Positions 1 through 10,719 of a DNA stretch of 64,000 bases are shown here, piece by piece. The translations under genes and the position numbers were made by a program. Within the stretch, counting starts at the first letter, position 1. Each line of letters starts with the position of its first letter. The notes beneath the pieces were generated by a model, which was not told the origin of the DNA, made no database searches, and saw nothing but the letters and a program-made list of their open reading frames with translations. The stretch is from Rhizopus arrhizus (taxonomy: Eukaryota > Mucoromycota > Mucoromycetes > Mucorales > Rhizopodaceae). The stretch is from assembly GCA_024220505.1 (NCBI GenBank), contig JAKZZE010000022.1, positions 806,001 through 870,000 on the forward strand, read 5' to 3'.

Positions 1-1
1 T

Positions 2-285
2 GTATATGATGTAGCCACTGCTGCTTATGATCAATTGCTGACGGCTAGATCGCTACTCAAGTCCATCCCTGACGAGGCTTTCCCAGTGTTATTATCAGCG
101 GTAAGCCAGGTCGCATAAAGTTTTTATCTCTTATTTAGACTGACATTCCTGAATAGGTCCCTTATGTAAAATATTTAGAAAATCTTGAAAAAGTCAACTT
201 CAATCCATTTGATCCTTTGCTGCAAAAGAAAGATTGGAAAATGCCCCTTGTTTTGTGGAAATCTTATAGATCAAAAACAATATAG
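2..285 (+). CDS. NDUFAF6: NDUFAF6-like complex I assembly factor, C-terminal end only
   Basis: Two exons, 2-100 and 157-285, separated by a phase-0 intron (GTAAGC...ATAG) encode the last 75 residues; the gene starts outside the window. The visible protein reads VYDVATAAYDQLLTARSLL, then SIPDEAFPVLLSA, then VPYVKYLENLEKVNFNPFD and a DWKMPLVLWKSYR tail. This order (helix with SIP/DEAFP, a VPY-type segment, NFNPFDPLLQ, and a basic tail ending 'PLVLW') matches the C-terminus of the squalene/phytoene-synthase-like mitochondrial protein NDUFAF6. That protein assists assembly of respiratory complex I and is not a terpenoid synthase. No catalytic motif lies in this fragment, so the call rests on C-terminal similarity. 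The other candidate would be a true squalene/phytoene synthase, but the tail does not look like one. Confidence 0.6.
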
Positions 286-555
286 ATACTTGATCTCTAA
301 AATAATTTTCCCATCAATGGACTTCCCAATAATATAGATGCTCATCATTTTATGTTAAAATTAGAATTTACTATTTTTAAAATTGCATTATTCAGTCCAC
401 TTTGCTAGTATGTTGTATTATGCTTTCAAATTTGCGTAAAATAGTTGGCAATTTTGAGTATAGGTTTCTGAGTATAAAAATGTAAGATGTCACAAAAATA
501 AAAATCTGTTTGCCCAGTTCTCCTTCAAGCTTTTCCTCGACTAATAATACAGATA

Positions 556-1146
556 ATGCAAATAAAAAATGCACGTTCAGCTCTTATATCTAATTATGAG
601 GTACTCAAACTTCTAGAAGAGAGCCAGGAGTTGCAAAAGCAAATTCAAAAGAATGATCCTTCCGTAGAATATCCAGAGAGTTTAAGAACAGTTCAATTTG
701 AGGTAATTGACTTTTTTTTAAAACATGCTTGCTTCTGGACTTATTGTTTACGAGTAGTTGACAGAATATTTGAGGGAAACACCTGTAAATACACAATCAC
801 CAGAACAAATCGCTGATTTCATGCAAGCCATTTCTCACTATAATCTGACAAAAGCTGAAAAGTTGCAAATGTTAAATCTTAGACCAAAGAGTGCAGTTGA
901 AATTTATTTGGTAAAAGAAGAAATAAATGGAGAGAAGGGGAAAAAAGAAGGATGATCGAGAAGGAAATATTAATCTACCTATCTTAGATTATAGAAGAAT
1001 GTGAAGAGCGTTTTGGAGAGGAGGATTTAGAAAATATGTTGAACGCAATTCTACAAACAATACCAAGAGACGATGATGAAGTTATGGAAGGAGAGGAGGG
1101 AGAAGAGGCAGAAGGATATGATGAAGGCGAAGTGGTAGAAGAGTAA
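556..1146 (+). CDS. RPC9: DNA-directed RNA polymerase III subunit RPC9 (C17/CRCP)
   Basis: Three exons, 556-702, 758-910 and 988-1146, with phase-0 introns give 152 residues. The start is the first ATG of a frame reading MQIKNARSALISNYEVLKLL, the family's usual N-terminus. Exon 2 begins LTEYLRETP at the AG at 756-757 and holds HYNLTKAEKLQMLNLRP, the HRDC-like four-helix core. Exon 3 (IIEECEERFGEEDLENML) follows the AG at 986-987 and ends in an acidic tail rich in Glu/Gly. Length, the LTKAEK-LQ-LN-RP signature and the acidic C-terminus all fit RPC9/C17. In yeast this protein forms the stalk heterodimer with C25 and contacts initiation factors of RNA polymerase III (family knowledge). The paralogue Rpb4 is less likely because the 'NxR(P)xxAVEI' segment here is the Pol III form. 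Confidence 0.88.
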
Positions 1147-3150
1147 AGAGCAAAAAAAAAAAAAAAGTTTGCATATATAGAGTTTCCAACGTACAGGCAT
1201 TTATACAAATAAAGATGCTGAGTTTTACATCCATTATTATATACCTGGTGTTTTGTTGTGTTAGAAAATCAAGTATAATATGATGTGAGGTTTATTTTTA
1301 TGTATTTATCAGAGTATTTCGTTAACACTTTCCAGATTTTACTAGACTATTTCTCTTATTCTCTTGTTTATATTGTGTGTGTGTTTTTTTTTAGAAAACG
1401 ATAATAAGAAATAGCACTGTTCTGCCTTTCTTCAATTACTATTTCCGTTACAGATAAGCAGTGTTGTTTAAGAGCATACAGTCAGCAATGATCTAGTCAA
1501 TAGGCTATGAACGCTTTCTTTTGTTATATTTGTTTTTGCTTTACGTTGTAAAAAGGATACCTTATTTTAAAACTTACTGTTTTGGTAGACAATTCCCCTA
1601 AAACAGTATAATTCGCGTGTTCAACTTAAATATTATTTTGAAAAAGTGATTTTGAAATTAATTGCTTATAATCTAACCGTATTCAGCGAGATGAATTTAA
1701 TGTCGGTAACTTCTCTAAGACTTCATGTCGAATGCAGATGTATAAAAGGAAAAAAAAGAAACACGGATAGTACTACCTTCTTGTTTCTCTACTTTTAAGA
1801 ATCTCTAATTCTCTAAAGCATAACTTAATTAATCGTTATTTAACATCTGTAACTGATGATAATTATGAAATCGATAGTGGCCAGTAAAAGGTGTTTTTTA
1901 GTAGTAAGGAATCAAACCAAGATACTGCAAATATGACATTCTACTCTTGTAGGCAAGAGCGCAGCTCTATAGGATGCGTGGAATTGGGTTATTCCATTCG
2001 TCTCTAGTGCAATGAAAATTCCACAAACCTCGTTTCTCATCGAGATATTCATAATCCTGTTACTAAACTGCAAGAGAATACTTGTTCTAATAATGTCCAT
2101 AATGCTAGTGAGAATAGTCCATGGATCGTTGAGAAATGGACAGAGGATTGCTTAGGAATTAAAAGGCGTTAACATGGAATTTTTGCAGATGAATGTTTAT
2201 ACGAGCTACTATTAGACTTTGTATATTAATCCTTCTTTCGTGTTTAACACTATGCTATTAGTGTAGTCTTACAATGCGAATCTTCTTGAGACAATGCGTA
2301 TTTTTGTTAATATTTTATGGATACACAAGTATGTTGACAAAGAACATTTTGATGAAAATATGAATGAGATTATAGACTATGAAGGTCATGCTGATGAAAA
2401 TGATACATGGGTTATCTTGATTTAATGATTCATGGACCACTATTTTTTACGAGCTACAGAAAGGGAGTGTTCACATGTTTTTGATTTCTTATATTTTTTC
2501 ATGCAGCTATACGAAAGTGATTATAAAAATAATAAATTTCTTTATATATCAATTCTTTAGTAAACAAGCCTAAAATTAGTTTGAACAAAGCAAGACTATT
2601 GCTTATTTTCTTGTCAGATTTGAAAAAGACAGGCTTTTTACCTTTTTTTAATACTAATTGTTATGCTTATATGTCACTATGAATGTGCTAACGTTAAATC
2701 GGATGTTGTTCTTATTGGTCAGATAATATGGTTGTTCCTGGATAAACCTTCCTTTCTTTTTTTTATTTGTAGCTCGCAAGTTATCCTCTTCATTTTTTTT
2801 TTTTTTTCTACAAAAGATTTATAACCGAATTGAATCATTATTCTTAGAATATTAGTTATCTGACTTTGTTGCTTACTTTGGAAATTGTTCTTTACTGCAT
2901 ATGCAAATCTATTGGGATAAATCTAGACAAATTTAACAGAGATTCAGAATAATAATTTCCCTATAAATTACGTTGCACAAGTGCTTATGACATGATATGA
3001 ATTTTATAGAAATTGTTTCGTAATTCAGCACGTATTTGTGATAATAAAGGGAATATATTCATTCATTTCATTTTTAATAGAAAAAAGAGAAAGAAAAAGG
3101 CATTTACATTAGATATAAATATATAGGAGTTGAAGAGAATGCACATCATG
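1147..3150. other. Intergenic; possible decayed coding fragment near 2.0-2.4 kb
   Basis: I see no gene I can support. A stop-free plus-strand stretch (about 2008-2172, ending in W-I-V-E-K-W-T-E-D-C-L-G-I-K-R-R) and a second at about 2335-2425 (V-D-K-E-H-F-D-E-N then I-I-D-Y-E-G-H-A-D-E-N-D) look more protein-like than the surrounding AT-rich DNA. No start codon, splice pair or known family could be assigned. The rest is AT-rich with short A/T runs. Confidence 0.35.
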
Positions 3151-4192
3151 TTAACCAGATCCCAAAATTGAAGTCAAGTCATCTCCCTATTATAGTTTGA
3201 AGAGGATAGATGAGTACACGAAAAAGTTTAAAAATAGCAACGCTCTCTTTTTACCTGTAAGGGGCAAGCTATACTCATTGATTTTGATATAGTTGGAGTG
3301 ATGGGAATACCAATGATACGTACAGTGGGGTAAACGTAATAGTTAAAATTGATATTTTCTTTTGCACTACCATCTAATCCACATTTTGTAACCAAGTCCA
3401 TTAATACACCTTGTTCTGCTTGATTAGTAGAGTTAACAGCGACTGAAAAGGGAAAAGTAATATTTGTAATTCCATTCGAGTTAATGTGAACATTATCTAT
3501 TTCACCACCACCTATTTTAACATTATAAGGTGAAGGATAATATGCCTATATACATTGCTTTAAATGTTGCTACATGAATATGTCTGTCTAAGACTTACAT
3601 CGGCTACAATCTTTTCAAATGTAATGCTTTCAAAATTAGGGTTATTCACAGTGATACCCAAGTTGAAGGTCATGTTTAATACATTGTTGTTGTGTGTAAT
3701 AGCAGGAGATTGCTCGAGACCAGAGAATGTGACAGTGGGTACTTTAAATAAAGCAGCAAGTACACCAATGACGATAGCAAGTATGATAATAATAATAAAT
3801 ATGATACAAGTACACCATCTCATCCATTTGGGACAACAAGTACAACATCCGCAACACATTTTATCCATGCAGGATCGTTTCTTTCTTTCTCTTGGAATAA
3901 TCTTTTCCATATCATCATCCGAGTCATAGTGGCCTATAAACTTCACGTCTGATAAAGAGTCTCGACCATATCCATGTTGATGAGGGTCACTGTACTGATT
4001 ATTCATTAGGCCTGGGTCGGTAGTAACGTTATGTTGGTTATATACTGGATAAGGTGAAGGTGAGTTAACGGGTATCTCTTTCATATTATATTGATCGTTT
4101 GAGTCCCTTGATGTATCAACATGGTGCGATATGACTGGTGGTGACCTTGGTTTTTCATAGAAATCGTCGTCGTGTCTATTATAGGCTGACAT
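3151..4192 (-). CDS. LEA2-domain single-pass membrane protein
   Basis: Three exons on the minus strand, 4192-3599, 3545-3255 and 3186-3151, all phase 0, give 306 residues ending ...DDLTSILGSG. The N-terminal ~110 residues are polar, rich in Pro/His/Asn and probably cytosolic. A Cys-rich juxtamembrane patch follows (C-M-D-K-M-C-C-G-C-C-T-C-C), a likely S-acylation site. Next comes a strong transmembrane helix (CIIFIIIIILAIVIGVLAAL) at about residues 128-147. After it is a beta-rich domain with VNNPNFESITFEKIVAD and NITFPFSV, the pattern of the LEA_2 (WHy-like) fold, which is known in plants and in fungal membrane proteins. I infer a type II plasma-membrane or vacuolar protein with an exposed LEA2 domain. 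Its molecular function is unknown. The 5' flank at 4230-4340 holds a hairpin reported separately. Confidence 0.72.
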
Positions 4193-4272
4193 TTTTTGAA
4201 AGAAAGTAAAAGAAAAAGAAAGCCCAAGCTTTAATTATCTCTTTTTTTTATATATTTTTAGTAATTCGTTTC

Positions 4273-4335
4273 TTTTTGGGCTTAAAATTGAGTAATTTTT
4301 TTAGCTCAATTTTAAAAGAAATAAAATAAGCCCAA
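4273..4335. repeat. Nested inverted repeat (hairpin) in the 5' flank of the LEA2 gene
   Basis: The arms TTAAAATTGAG and CTCAATTTTAA are perfect inverted copies around an 11-12 nt T-rich loop. Outer arms TTGGGCTTA and TAAGCCCAA extend the symmetry after a short asymmetric A-rich stretch. A further copy of AGCCCAAG lies just upstream near 4222. It could be a cruciform, a tiny MITE remnant or a transcribed hairpin. No target duplication was identified. Confidence 0.55.
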
Positions 4336-5131
4336 TATTTAAAAGCATAAAAAAGAAAAAATAGTGGTCTTCAATTAGCGTTGTGGTCACTGCATTTTTT
4401 TCAATTGATAGATTATTTAAGTGAAAATAATTGCCGAGTAAAAAATATAACTAAAAGTTGTAGATTGCACACTTATGAAATGCATACAAAGCCAAAGTAA
4501 GTTGTCAGTTACTTCTTTCCAAGCTGAAATTTCAAGTATCTTTCAACGCATAAATACTGTGTTGATAGCAGGTCTTTTTTTATACCCTTTAGTATTCTTT
4601 TTTATCATCATTTCATGTTGAAATATTAATCAACACTTGATGCTCTCGTCTTGATGACGATCGAAATGATTACGTGCGTCTATATTTGTTGCTATAAAAT
4701 TTTGGTGAATTTTTGTATTGAAGCTATTTATTACAAATAACTCGTCCAAAGTCTCCGCTTATTGGCGTCAAACAAGTTGATCACAATTTTTAGTGATTTG
4801 AAGTATGTCTTTGTGTTGATGTGTACGATCTATTTATAATAATCATGCAAATCCTAAAGCAAATTTAACTTTCAAGAAGCAGCATCAATCAAACCAACTG
4901 CAAACAGCTATGGTACCGCAGCCAATTAGTTATATCAAGTTAAACGTCAAGCATGATAAATCAATTTTTTTCTAACTTTGTTGAAAAAGAAAGTTTTACG
5001 AGTTTTATCTTATTTTTCCTCTCATTTCTAGTTCTCTTCTTGTTTTTTTCTTTAAAACATCGAAGCCTCTCCTATAGAAGGCATTAATACAAAGTTATTA
5101 AAGAATGGCTATTTATGATTACACGTTAAAT

Positions 5132-5159
5132 AAAAAAAAAAAAAAAAAAAAAAAAAAAA
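5132..5159. repeat. A homopolymer, 28 nt
   Basis: An uninterrupted adenine run in intergenic DNA, followed by a short AAC repeat. It is one of at least seven homopolymers of 28 nt or more in this window. The length may be inexact because such runs are error-prone in sequencing. Confidence 0.9.
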
Positions 5160-6812
5160 CAACAACAACGATCTTTGGGATATTCATGATATCAACAGTC
5201 TCTTCCACGAGAGAAAAACTTTCCACCCTCACTAGCATGTAAACGCCGTTGTCTACTAAAGTCATTCTAAACAACAAGCAGCAGAATCTTATTATAAAAA
5301 ATTGATATGAGCCTTTTGAGTACAGAGACATTGCTCATTTTTATATTGAAAACTGGCATATGTCCTTATAAACTAAACCAAACGATACAGAGTTTTTGAC
5401 ATCCAAATTCAATTAAGTATCAACATCTAGTATTTACTGTATCACGAGGTTTGTAAAGCTACATTCTTCTTGCTATCTACTTGAGGCATCCATATGTTTC
5501 ACTTCAATAGAGAAAACAAACAACTCTATTTTTCTATTTTTGACGCCTAGTGTAAAATTTGATTTCTTGTTATTGCCTTCTGAAGCGTCAATGCTGTTTA
5601 CAGAAATAATAAGATTACTAGTATATAAGTAATAAAAAGTAAGTATATATTTACATCTTAAACGCAGTGACCAATTCGGTTTTACTTGTAATCCGGATGA
5701 GATTATTATGAATAGTAGCAGAAAGGTAAAACATACAGGATCAGTATACGTGGATTTTAAAGTTCCTCACGATCTTTTCTTCCTTAGTCTGACATTTGTG
5801 TGTTTAGGGATTGTTTTTACTATATTCAAGAAATAATATTTAATGCCACTTAAAAAAATAGAAATGTTACATTTTCAAGTTTGAATATTTATAAGAAAAA
5901 GATGTAAAAGGTTGTTGCATGATTTTATATAAAGCGTATATGCTTTTTCTAGAGTATCATCATGTCTATTTGCAAAGGAGTAGGAATGTATATGCTCACC
6001 CTTATGATAAGTTTATGAGACGGTGATAGAATCTAAATGATATACTAGAACAGAATCATGGGGAAATAAGTTTAATCCTCTTTTTAGGTTGTGGTTCATC
6101 TTGTAAAAATTACCAATAATAATGAATTTATTACAACTAAGATGCCATACATTTTTGGTTAAACAACAGCTCTTCCATTTGAGCATCTATAAGAAATGCC
6201 AGATGGAACAAGAGTTCATATATGCATAGAAAATAAGCTTTTTGCTTAGTTTCACAGAAACCTGTCCGTTGTCTTGTACAAAATGTATATATCCAATAGA
6301 ACGGGTGATACCGCAAATGTATACTGCTAAGCATTTCTGAGAATATGAATCATATCCAATCGTACTAGGAACAAGAAAATGTTAATAAAAATATTGCATG
6401 AAAAGAAAAAGATCTTGTTAAGCTATCTCTTTGATTCTAATGAAAAGGTGCATAGTTTCTGTATTGGTATGATTAACAAATATAGATTTGTTCATAATAA
6501 TTTGATCTATGTATCTATTGTAGAAGAAAATACTTGATAAATTTGAGATGACTGGTAATTTGTTGCAAACCTTTAGCTGATAATGTAAATAGTATTAGTC
6601 ACAACCTACAATGGATCAGATGCATTCGAATGAGATTGTATAACGTAAAAAAAAAGTGATGTTGAGCTATTAATCTCTGTATCAACAATGACAAATAAGA
6701 CGCAAGCATTTTGTGATACATTTTCGCGGGTTAAAAATTTTCCCTTATTAAATAATAAATTCTGGTGGCTATCTTATGCTTCTTTTTTGTTGTTGTTAAT
6801 CAATTTTCAACA

Positions 6813-7922
6813 ATGATAGAGAAAAAGAAAAAGGATTTTTCAGAGGTTATTCGGCATTTTACTCCTTCGTGGTTTAGTGTTACTATGGGAACTGGTATTA
6901 TCTCCATTTTACTACAAGGCTTTCCATTTCAATTCAAAGGGCTTCAAACCATTTCACTTGTCATTTATTTAATCAACGTCGTCGTTTACTGTGTGTTTAC
7001 TATCATAACCCTCCTTAGGTATATAATGTTCCCGGGTATATTTATGCTCATGATGAAACACCCAGCTCAGAGTATGTTTGTCGGCACTATTCCGATGGGA
7101 TTGACAACAATCACGAACTATACGACGATTGTACTCATAGACAAGTACAGCTGGGCTATAGATCTCGCTTTTACATTGTGGTGTATCGAGTTTGCTTTGA
7201 CTATTTTTAGCTGCTTTTTAGTGCCTTATTATTTTATCGTACATCATGCACACGCTTTAGAAACCATGAATGGTACATGGCTGTTGCCCATTGTTCCTGC
7301 TGTTGTTACAGCCGCTTCTGGCGGTTTGTTATGTCATTACTTGGACCAAACAAAAGCCTTAGTAATCTTGATTATCTCTTACATTACAATGGGGGTAGGT
7401 CTCTTGCTAGCGCTCTCGATCATTGTCATTTATTTCTATCGACTGGCCATTCATAAACTACCACCTAAAGAGGTGATTATCAGTGCTTTTCTACCTTTGG
7501 GTCCCCTTGGTCAAGGTGCCTACGGTATGATCCAATTGGGTTCAGGAGCACAGCTGATACTGGGCGATCGTTATATCTCCGGTTTGGGCAACACAGCCTA
7601 TGGCATAGGGTTTATCAGTGCACTCTTACTCTGGGGCTATGGTCTTTGGTACTTGGTGATCGCTATTTGTTCTGTGGGTATCACTCTCAAGCAAAAGATT
7701 CCGTTCAACATGGGTTGGTGGGGGTTGACTTTCCCTTTGGGCGTATACACGGCTGCAACCTTGGCAATTGCCAAGATTTTAGATTCTATGTTTTTTTATG
7801 TCTTGACAAGTATATTTACTTGCTCTTTAGTTATTTTGTGGATCATTGTGGCAATCAAGACAATCATCGGAGCTGCTACTGGTAAACTGTTCCTTGCTCC
7901 TTGTCTTTCTATGGTTCAATAG
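6813..7922 (+). CDS. SSU1-like sulfite/C4-dicarboxylate (TDT/SLAC1) family transporter
   Basis: A single intronless frame of 369 residues. I chose the ATG at 6813 (MIEKKKKDFSEVI) because the frame is open further upstream only from a GTG. The sequence starts with the family signature HFTPSWFSVTMGTGIISILL (first membrane helix) and continues through about ten hydrophobic segments. The YFIVHHAHALETMNGTWLL segment and the FLPLGPLGQGAYGMIQLG segment correspond to conserved elements of the voltage-dependent anion channel/TDT superfamily (SSU1, MAE1, TehA, SLAC1). Known members export sulfite or move malate across the plasma membrane. The fungal 'GTWLLPIVP...AASGG' pattern points to the SSU1 branch. 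The substrate is inferred, not shown. The surrounding DNA is gene-poor and the gene lacks introns, unlike most neighbours. Confidence 0.86.
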   Translation: MIEKKKKDFSEVIRHFTPSWFSVTMGTGIISILLQGFPFQFKGLQTISLVIYLINVVVYCVFTIITLLRYIMFPGIFMLMMKHPAQSMFVGTIPMGLTTITNYTTIVLIDKYSWAIDLAFTLWCIEFALTIFSCFLVPYYFIVHHAHALETMNGTWLLPIVPAVVTAASGGLLCHYLDQTKALVILIISYITMGVGLLLALSIIVIYFYRLAIHKLPPKEVIISAFLPLGPLGQGAYGMIQLGSGAQLILGDRYISGLGNTAYGIGFISALLLWGYGLWYLVIAICSVGITLKQKIPFNMGWWGLTFPLGVYTAATLAIAKILDSMFFYVLTSIFTCSLVILWIIVAIKTIIGAATGKLFLAPCLSMVQ

Positions 7923-8016
7923 AACATAGATAATAATAATAGAAACATAGTGGATAAATTAGTAATAAATTATAAAATGTTTATATCATATATGCAATTA
8001 AAAGGGTTTTTATTTT

Positions 8017-8224
8017 TTACACAAGAATGTTCTCAGAATAGTCGTCTAAGGCTCTTAATTTATTTTCTTCTTCTTCTCCAAATGTACCTCCGCTAGCAGT
8101 CTTTTTATTTGTAGTGTGCTTAGAATAAGGAGCCAAACCTGTTCTTGATGATAGTGACACGCCATACCATGCTTTGATCGAATCAAGTAAAGCCATTATT
8201 TTAGTTTCATTTCCGTTTAAAATG

Positions 8225-8262
<38 letters not shown>

Positions 8263-10719
8263 TGAGTAAAATCAAAACTATATTATATCAAGTTTTACCT
8301 CTAAATGTGTATCCTCCATCCAAATCAATGCCTTCTTGATGCATATATTCAAAGGCGGTTATCATGCGATCCATCATTTGTGAATAGCCTGATTGATTAA
8401 TATTAACAGGCGCTCGCTTGATCTCCCTATTACTTAAGCTTTCTAATAATTGCAACAAGGCTTGACCCGTAGAAAGTTCTGAAAGATCATGAATTTCATC
8501 TTGAACATGAAGGTTCACCCAATCAATATATTCTTTTTTCTTGCTCATGATCTCTCGGTGATGTTGAGGTGTAGGCTGATAGTGACGAGAGGAAGGCAAG
8601 TCATCCGAGAAGCGGTTATATTTGTTTGATTCCAGTACACTTGCATTTTCAGGATCAATCAAATCTTCATCTTCCTCGTCCGGATAAAGGATCATGCTAG
8701 GAGTGACTGAGGATGCGGGTGGTTTCTGAATGGGCGAAGATATACGACCCAAGATTCTACCCGAATTAATAGCGGCAGCAGCGGATCTGCCACTGCTACC
8801 ACTACTACTGCTACTGGTGGTACTATGTGTTAGGGACCGACTCGGACTGTGCATCATTCCACTTGTAGTACTGTTGAATCCAGAATCATTTAACCTTGGA
8901 TTTGAATTGTGGTCAAAGGAATAATCGGATGTGTTGTCTGCTATACGCATCCCAGTTTGACTCGTCAAAGAAGGTGAACATGTGCCGATGCTCATGGGAG
9001 GAGAGGAGAGTGATTGTGAAAAGGGTGGTATATGTTCTTCTTCCATAGGTAAAAGTCCAAATTGTTGATGCTGAGATGAGGAACGAGTTTTTTGTTGTTG
9101 TGATTGAAATATAGTGGAAGGAGGTCGAGGTCTCATTCTACGAGCTGTTTCCAAAGACACGGTAGGAATTGTACTTGAAGACATGACAGGTGCTAAACAT
9201 GTATAGATTAGAATGTATCTTGTTATGTATTATATCACACTTTACTGCCGTAGTCTCTTTCAATGGTTGCCTTCATAAGGGCTTTAACCCAATCTTTCAT
9301 GTATTTTTCTTGATCTGTGTAGAAATAAAAAGTGCGTTCTTTTTCATGATGGGCTTTAAAGCAATATTTTCCTACTTGAATAGAACTATCCACCTCAATT
9401 CGATATCCTTTCAAGTTTACAATTCCTTTCATCCGAATAGCCTAGTTTTTTATGAGTTACTACAATGCATAATAGTTATAAGGATAGCATACCTTTGGAC
9501 TTTTGAAATAAAATAAATTGTTTCCTTTAAGTACAAACCAACGTTTATTCCAATTCTTGTATCTATCTCCTTGCTTATAAAGCCATCCTTCCATGTCGGG
9601 TATCAAGGATGTTTCGTGAGTGATTGGTGTATCTTCTGAACGTCTTACCATGGCTGAAGAAGACAGAACGGATTGTAATTTGGCATTGTTAAGGTTATTA
9701 AGTGAAGATCGTGTATAGTTATATTGATTATTATTGTTATTCTGTTTTTTTTTTTGTATATGAAAATGTAAATTGAAACAGTATAAGTGTTTATAATATG
9801 TATTACCTCTTGTACAGTGTTACTACTTAGTGTATGTCTTCTTTCAGGCCGAAATTGATTTGATCTAGATTGTACTACAGGTAGTGGTGCAGGCTGTGAT
9901 AGAAAACTGTGGGTGCTACTTTGGCTATCTTTTCGCATTAAACTAGAAGTTGACTCCATTGATGGTCTGTTTTTGATAGTGAGTTGTGAATTACGGATAA
10001 CTGTACTGTAATTGGAAACTAAATCATCATTGTCACTATTATTGCCTCTATAATCTGATAATGGTGATGTCACTCGTGATTCCACCGTGTACTAACAACA
10101 CATACATTAGTCTCTTCTTTTTCTTACTCCTTTTCACTGGACTTACTTTTGACTCATTTTTCAAAGCAGTAATTGCATTTTGTATTTTAAATCTCTTTCC
10201 AAACGTGTCTATTTGTAATTCTTTTAGTGAATCTGCTGTTAATTCTAATAAAATATCTCCAGTAATTTCTTGATCTTTAAAAATATCAGCAAGGTTTGAA
10301 TCAAATCCAATTTCTGTTAACCAAATAGCTACTTGTTCAGAATTCCATTCCTCAATCGACTTTGATTTTAGCACAGGATTATTCAATGAGCGTTTCACAA
10401 TAGATTGTATATTCTTTGATGACAAGCTCGAACTGTGTTTACTGCCGTTTGATATTTTCGCTTTTTCTTGTTCTATTGAAGGTGGCGTTTTTACTGTATA
10501 TGTGACCGGAAACAATCCAACTTCACCCTTTTCGTTACGACCCTATACTACGTGTAAGTTATTGTTCTCATAAACAATTCTTTATTATATTACCTTCCAC
10601 CAACCATCATTAAAACCTTCGTCCTTTTCAAGAATAACAATTTTCTCGCCTATAGCAAGGGAAATCTCATCGGCATTCTCTGCTGAAAACTTGTGTGCAC
10701 TATAAAGTACTTCACTCAT
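8017..10719 (-). CDS. Boi/Pob1-like polarity scaffold: SH3-SAM-PH plus C-terminal calponin-homology-like domain
   Basis: Seven exons on the minus strand: 10719-10594, 10542-10147, 10091-9807, 9741-9493, 9441-9246, 9192-8299 and 8225-8017. They give 784 residues and all phases close. An SH3 domain spans about residues 1-60 (MSEVLYSAHKFSAENADE, then WWKGRNEKGEVGLFPVTY). A SAM domain lies around 100-165 (EEWNSEQVAIWLTEIGF, LKELQIDTFGKRFKIQNAI). A PH domain lies around 318-415 (DMEGWLYKQGDRYKNWNKRW, KDWVKALMKA). SH3-SAM-PH is the architecture of yeast Boi1/Boi2 and fission-yeast Pob1, which couple Cdc42 and formins to polarised growth and exocytosis. Near residues 630-740 an EYIDWVNLHV...GQALLQLLESLSN...GYTFRDILNGNETKIMALLD segment resembles a calponin-homology domain, an addition I do not know from Boi1/2. 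The intron before the last exon has its 3' splice site directly after a 33-nt A run. Confidence 0.82.
8227..8259. repeat. T homopolymer (A on transcript strand), 33 nt, abutting a 3' splice site
   Basis: On the transcribed strand this is a run of A that ends directly at the AAG acceptor of the last intron of the Boi-like gene, where a pyrimidine tract would normally sit. Confidence 0.85.

Larger units (their letters stand above)
4193..6812. other. Intergenic AT-rich region without a recognisable gene
   Basis: About 2.6 kb between the divergent LEA2-protein and SSU1-like genes. It contains the hairpin at 4273-4335, a 28-nt A run at 5132-5159 and many short A/T tracts. Short frames on either strand (for example 6137-6334) are AT-composition artefacts with no domain, start context or splice partner that I can defend. 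Confidence 0.5.

Noticed and set aside
6765..6812. N-terminal extension of the SSU1-like protein from a GTG
   Set aside because: No ATG in that stretch; the ATG at 6813 precedes the first conserved helix at a normal distance.
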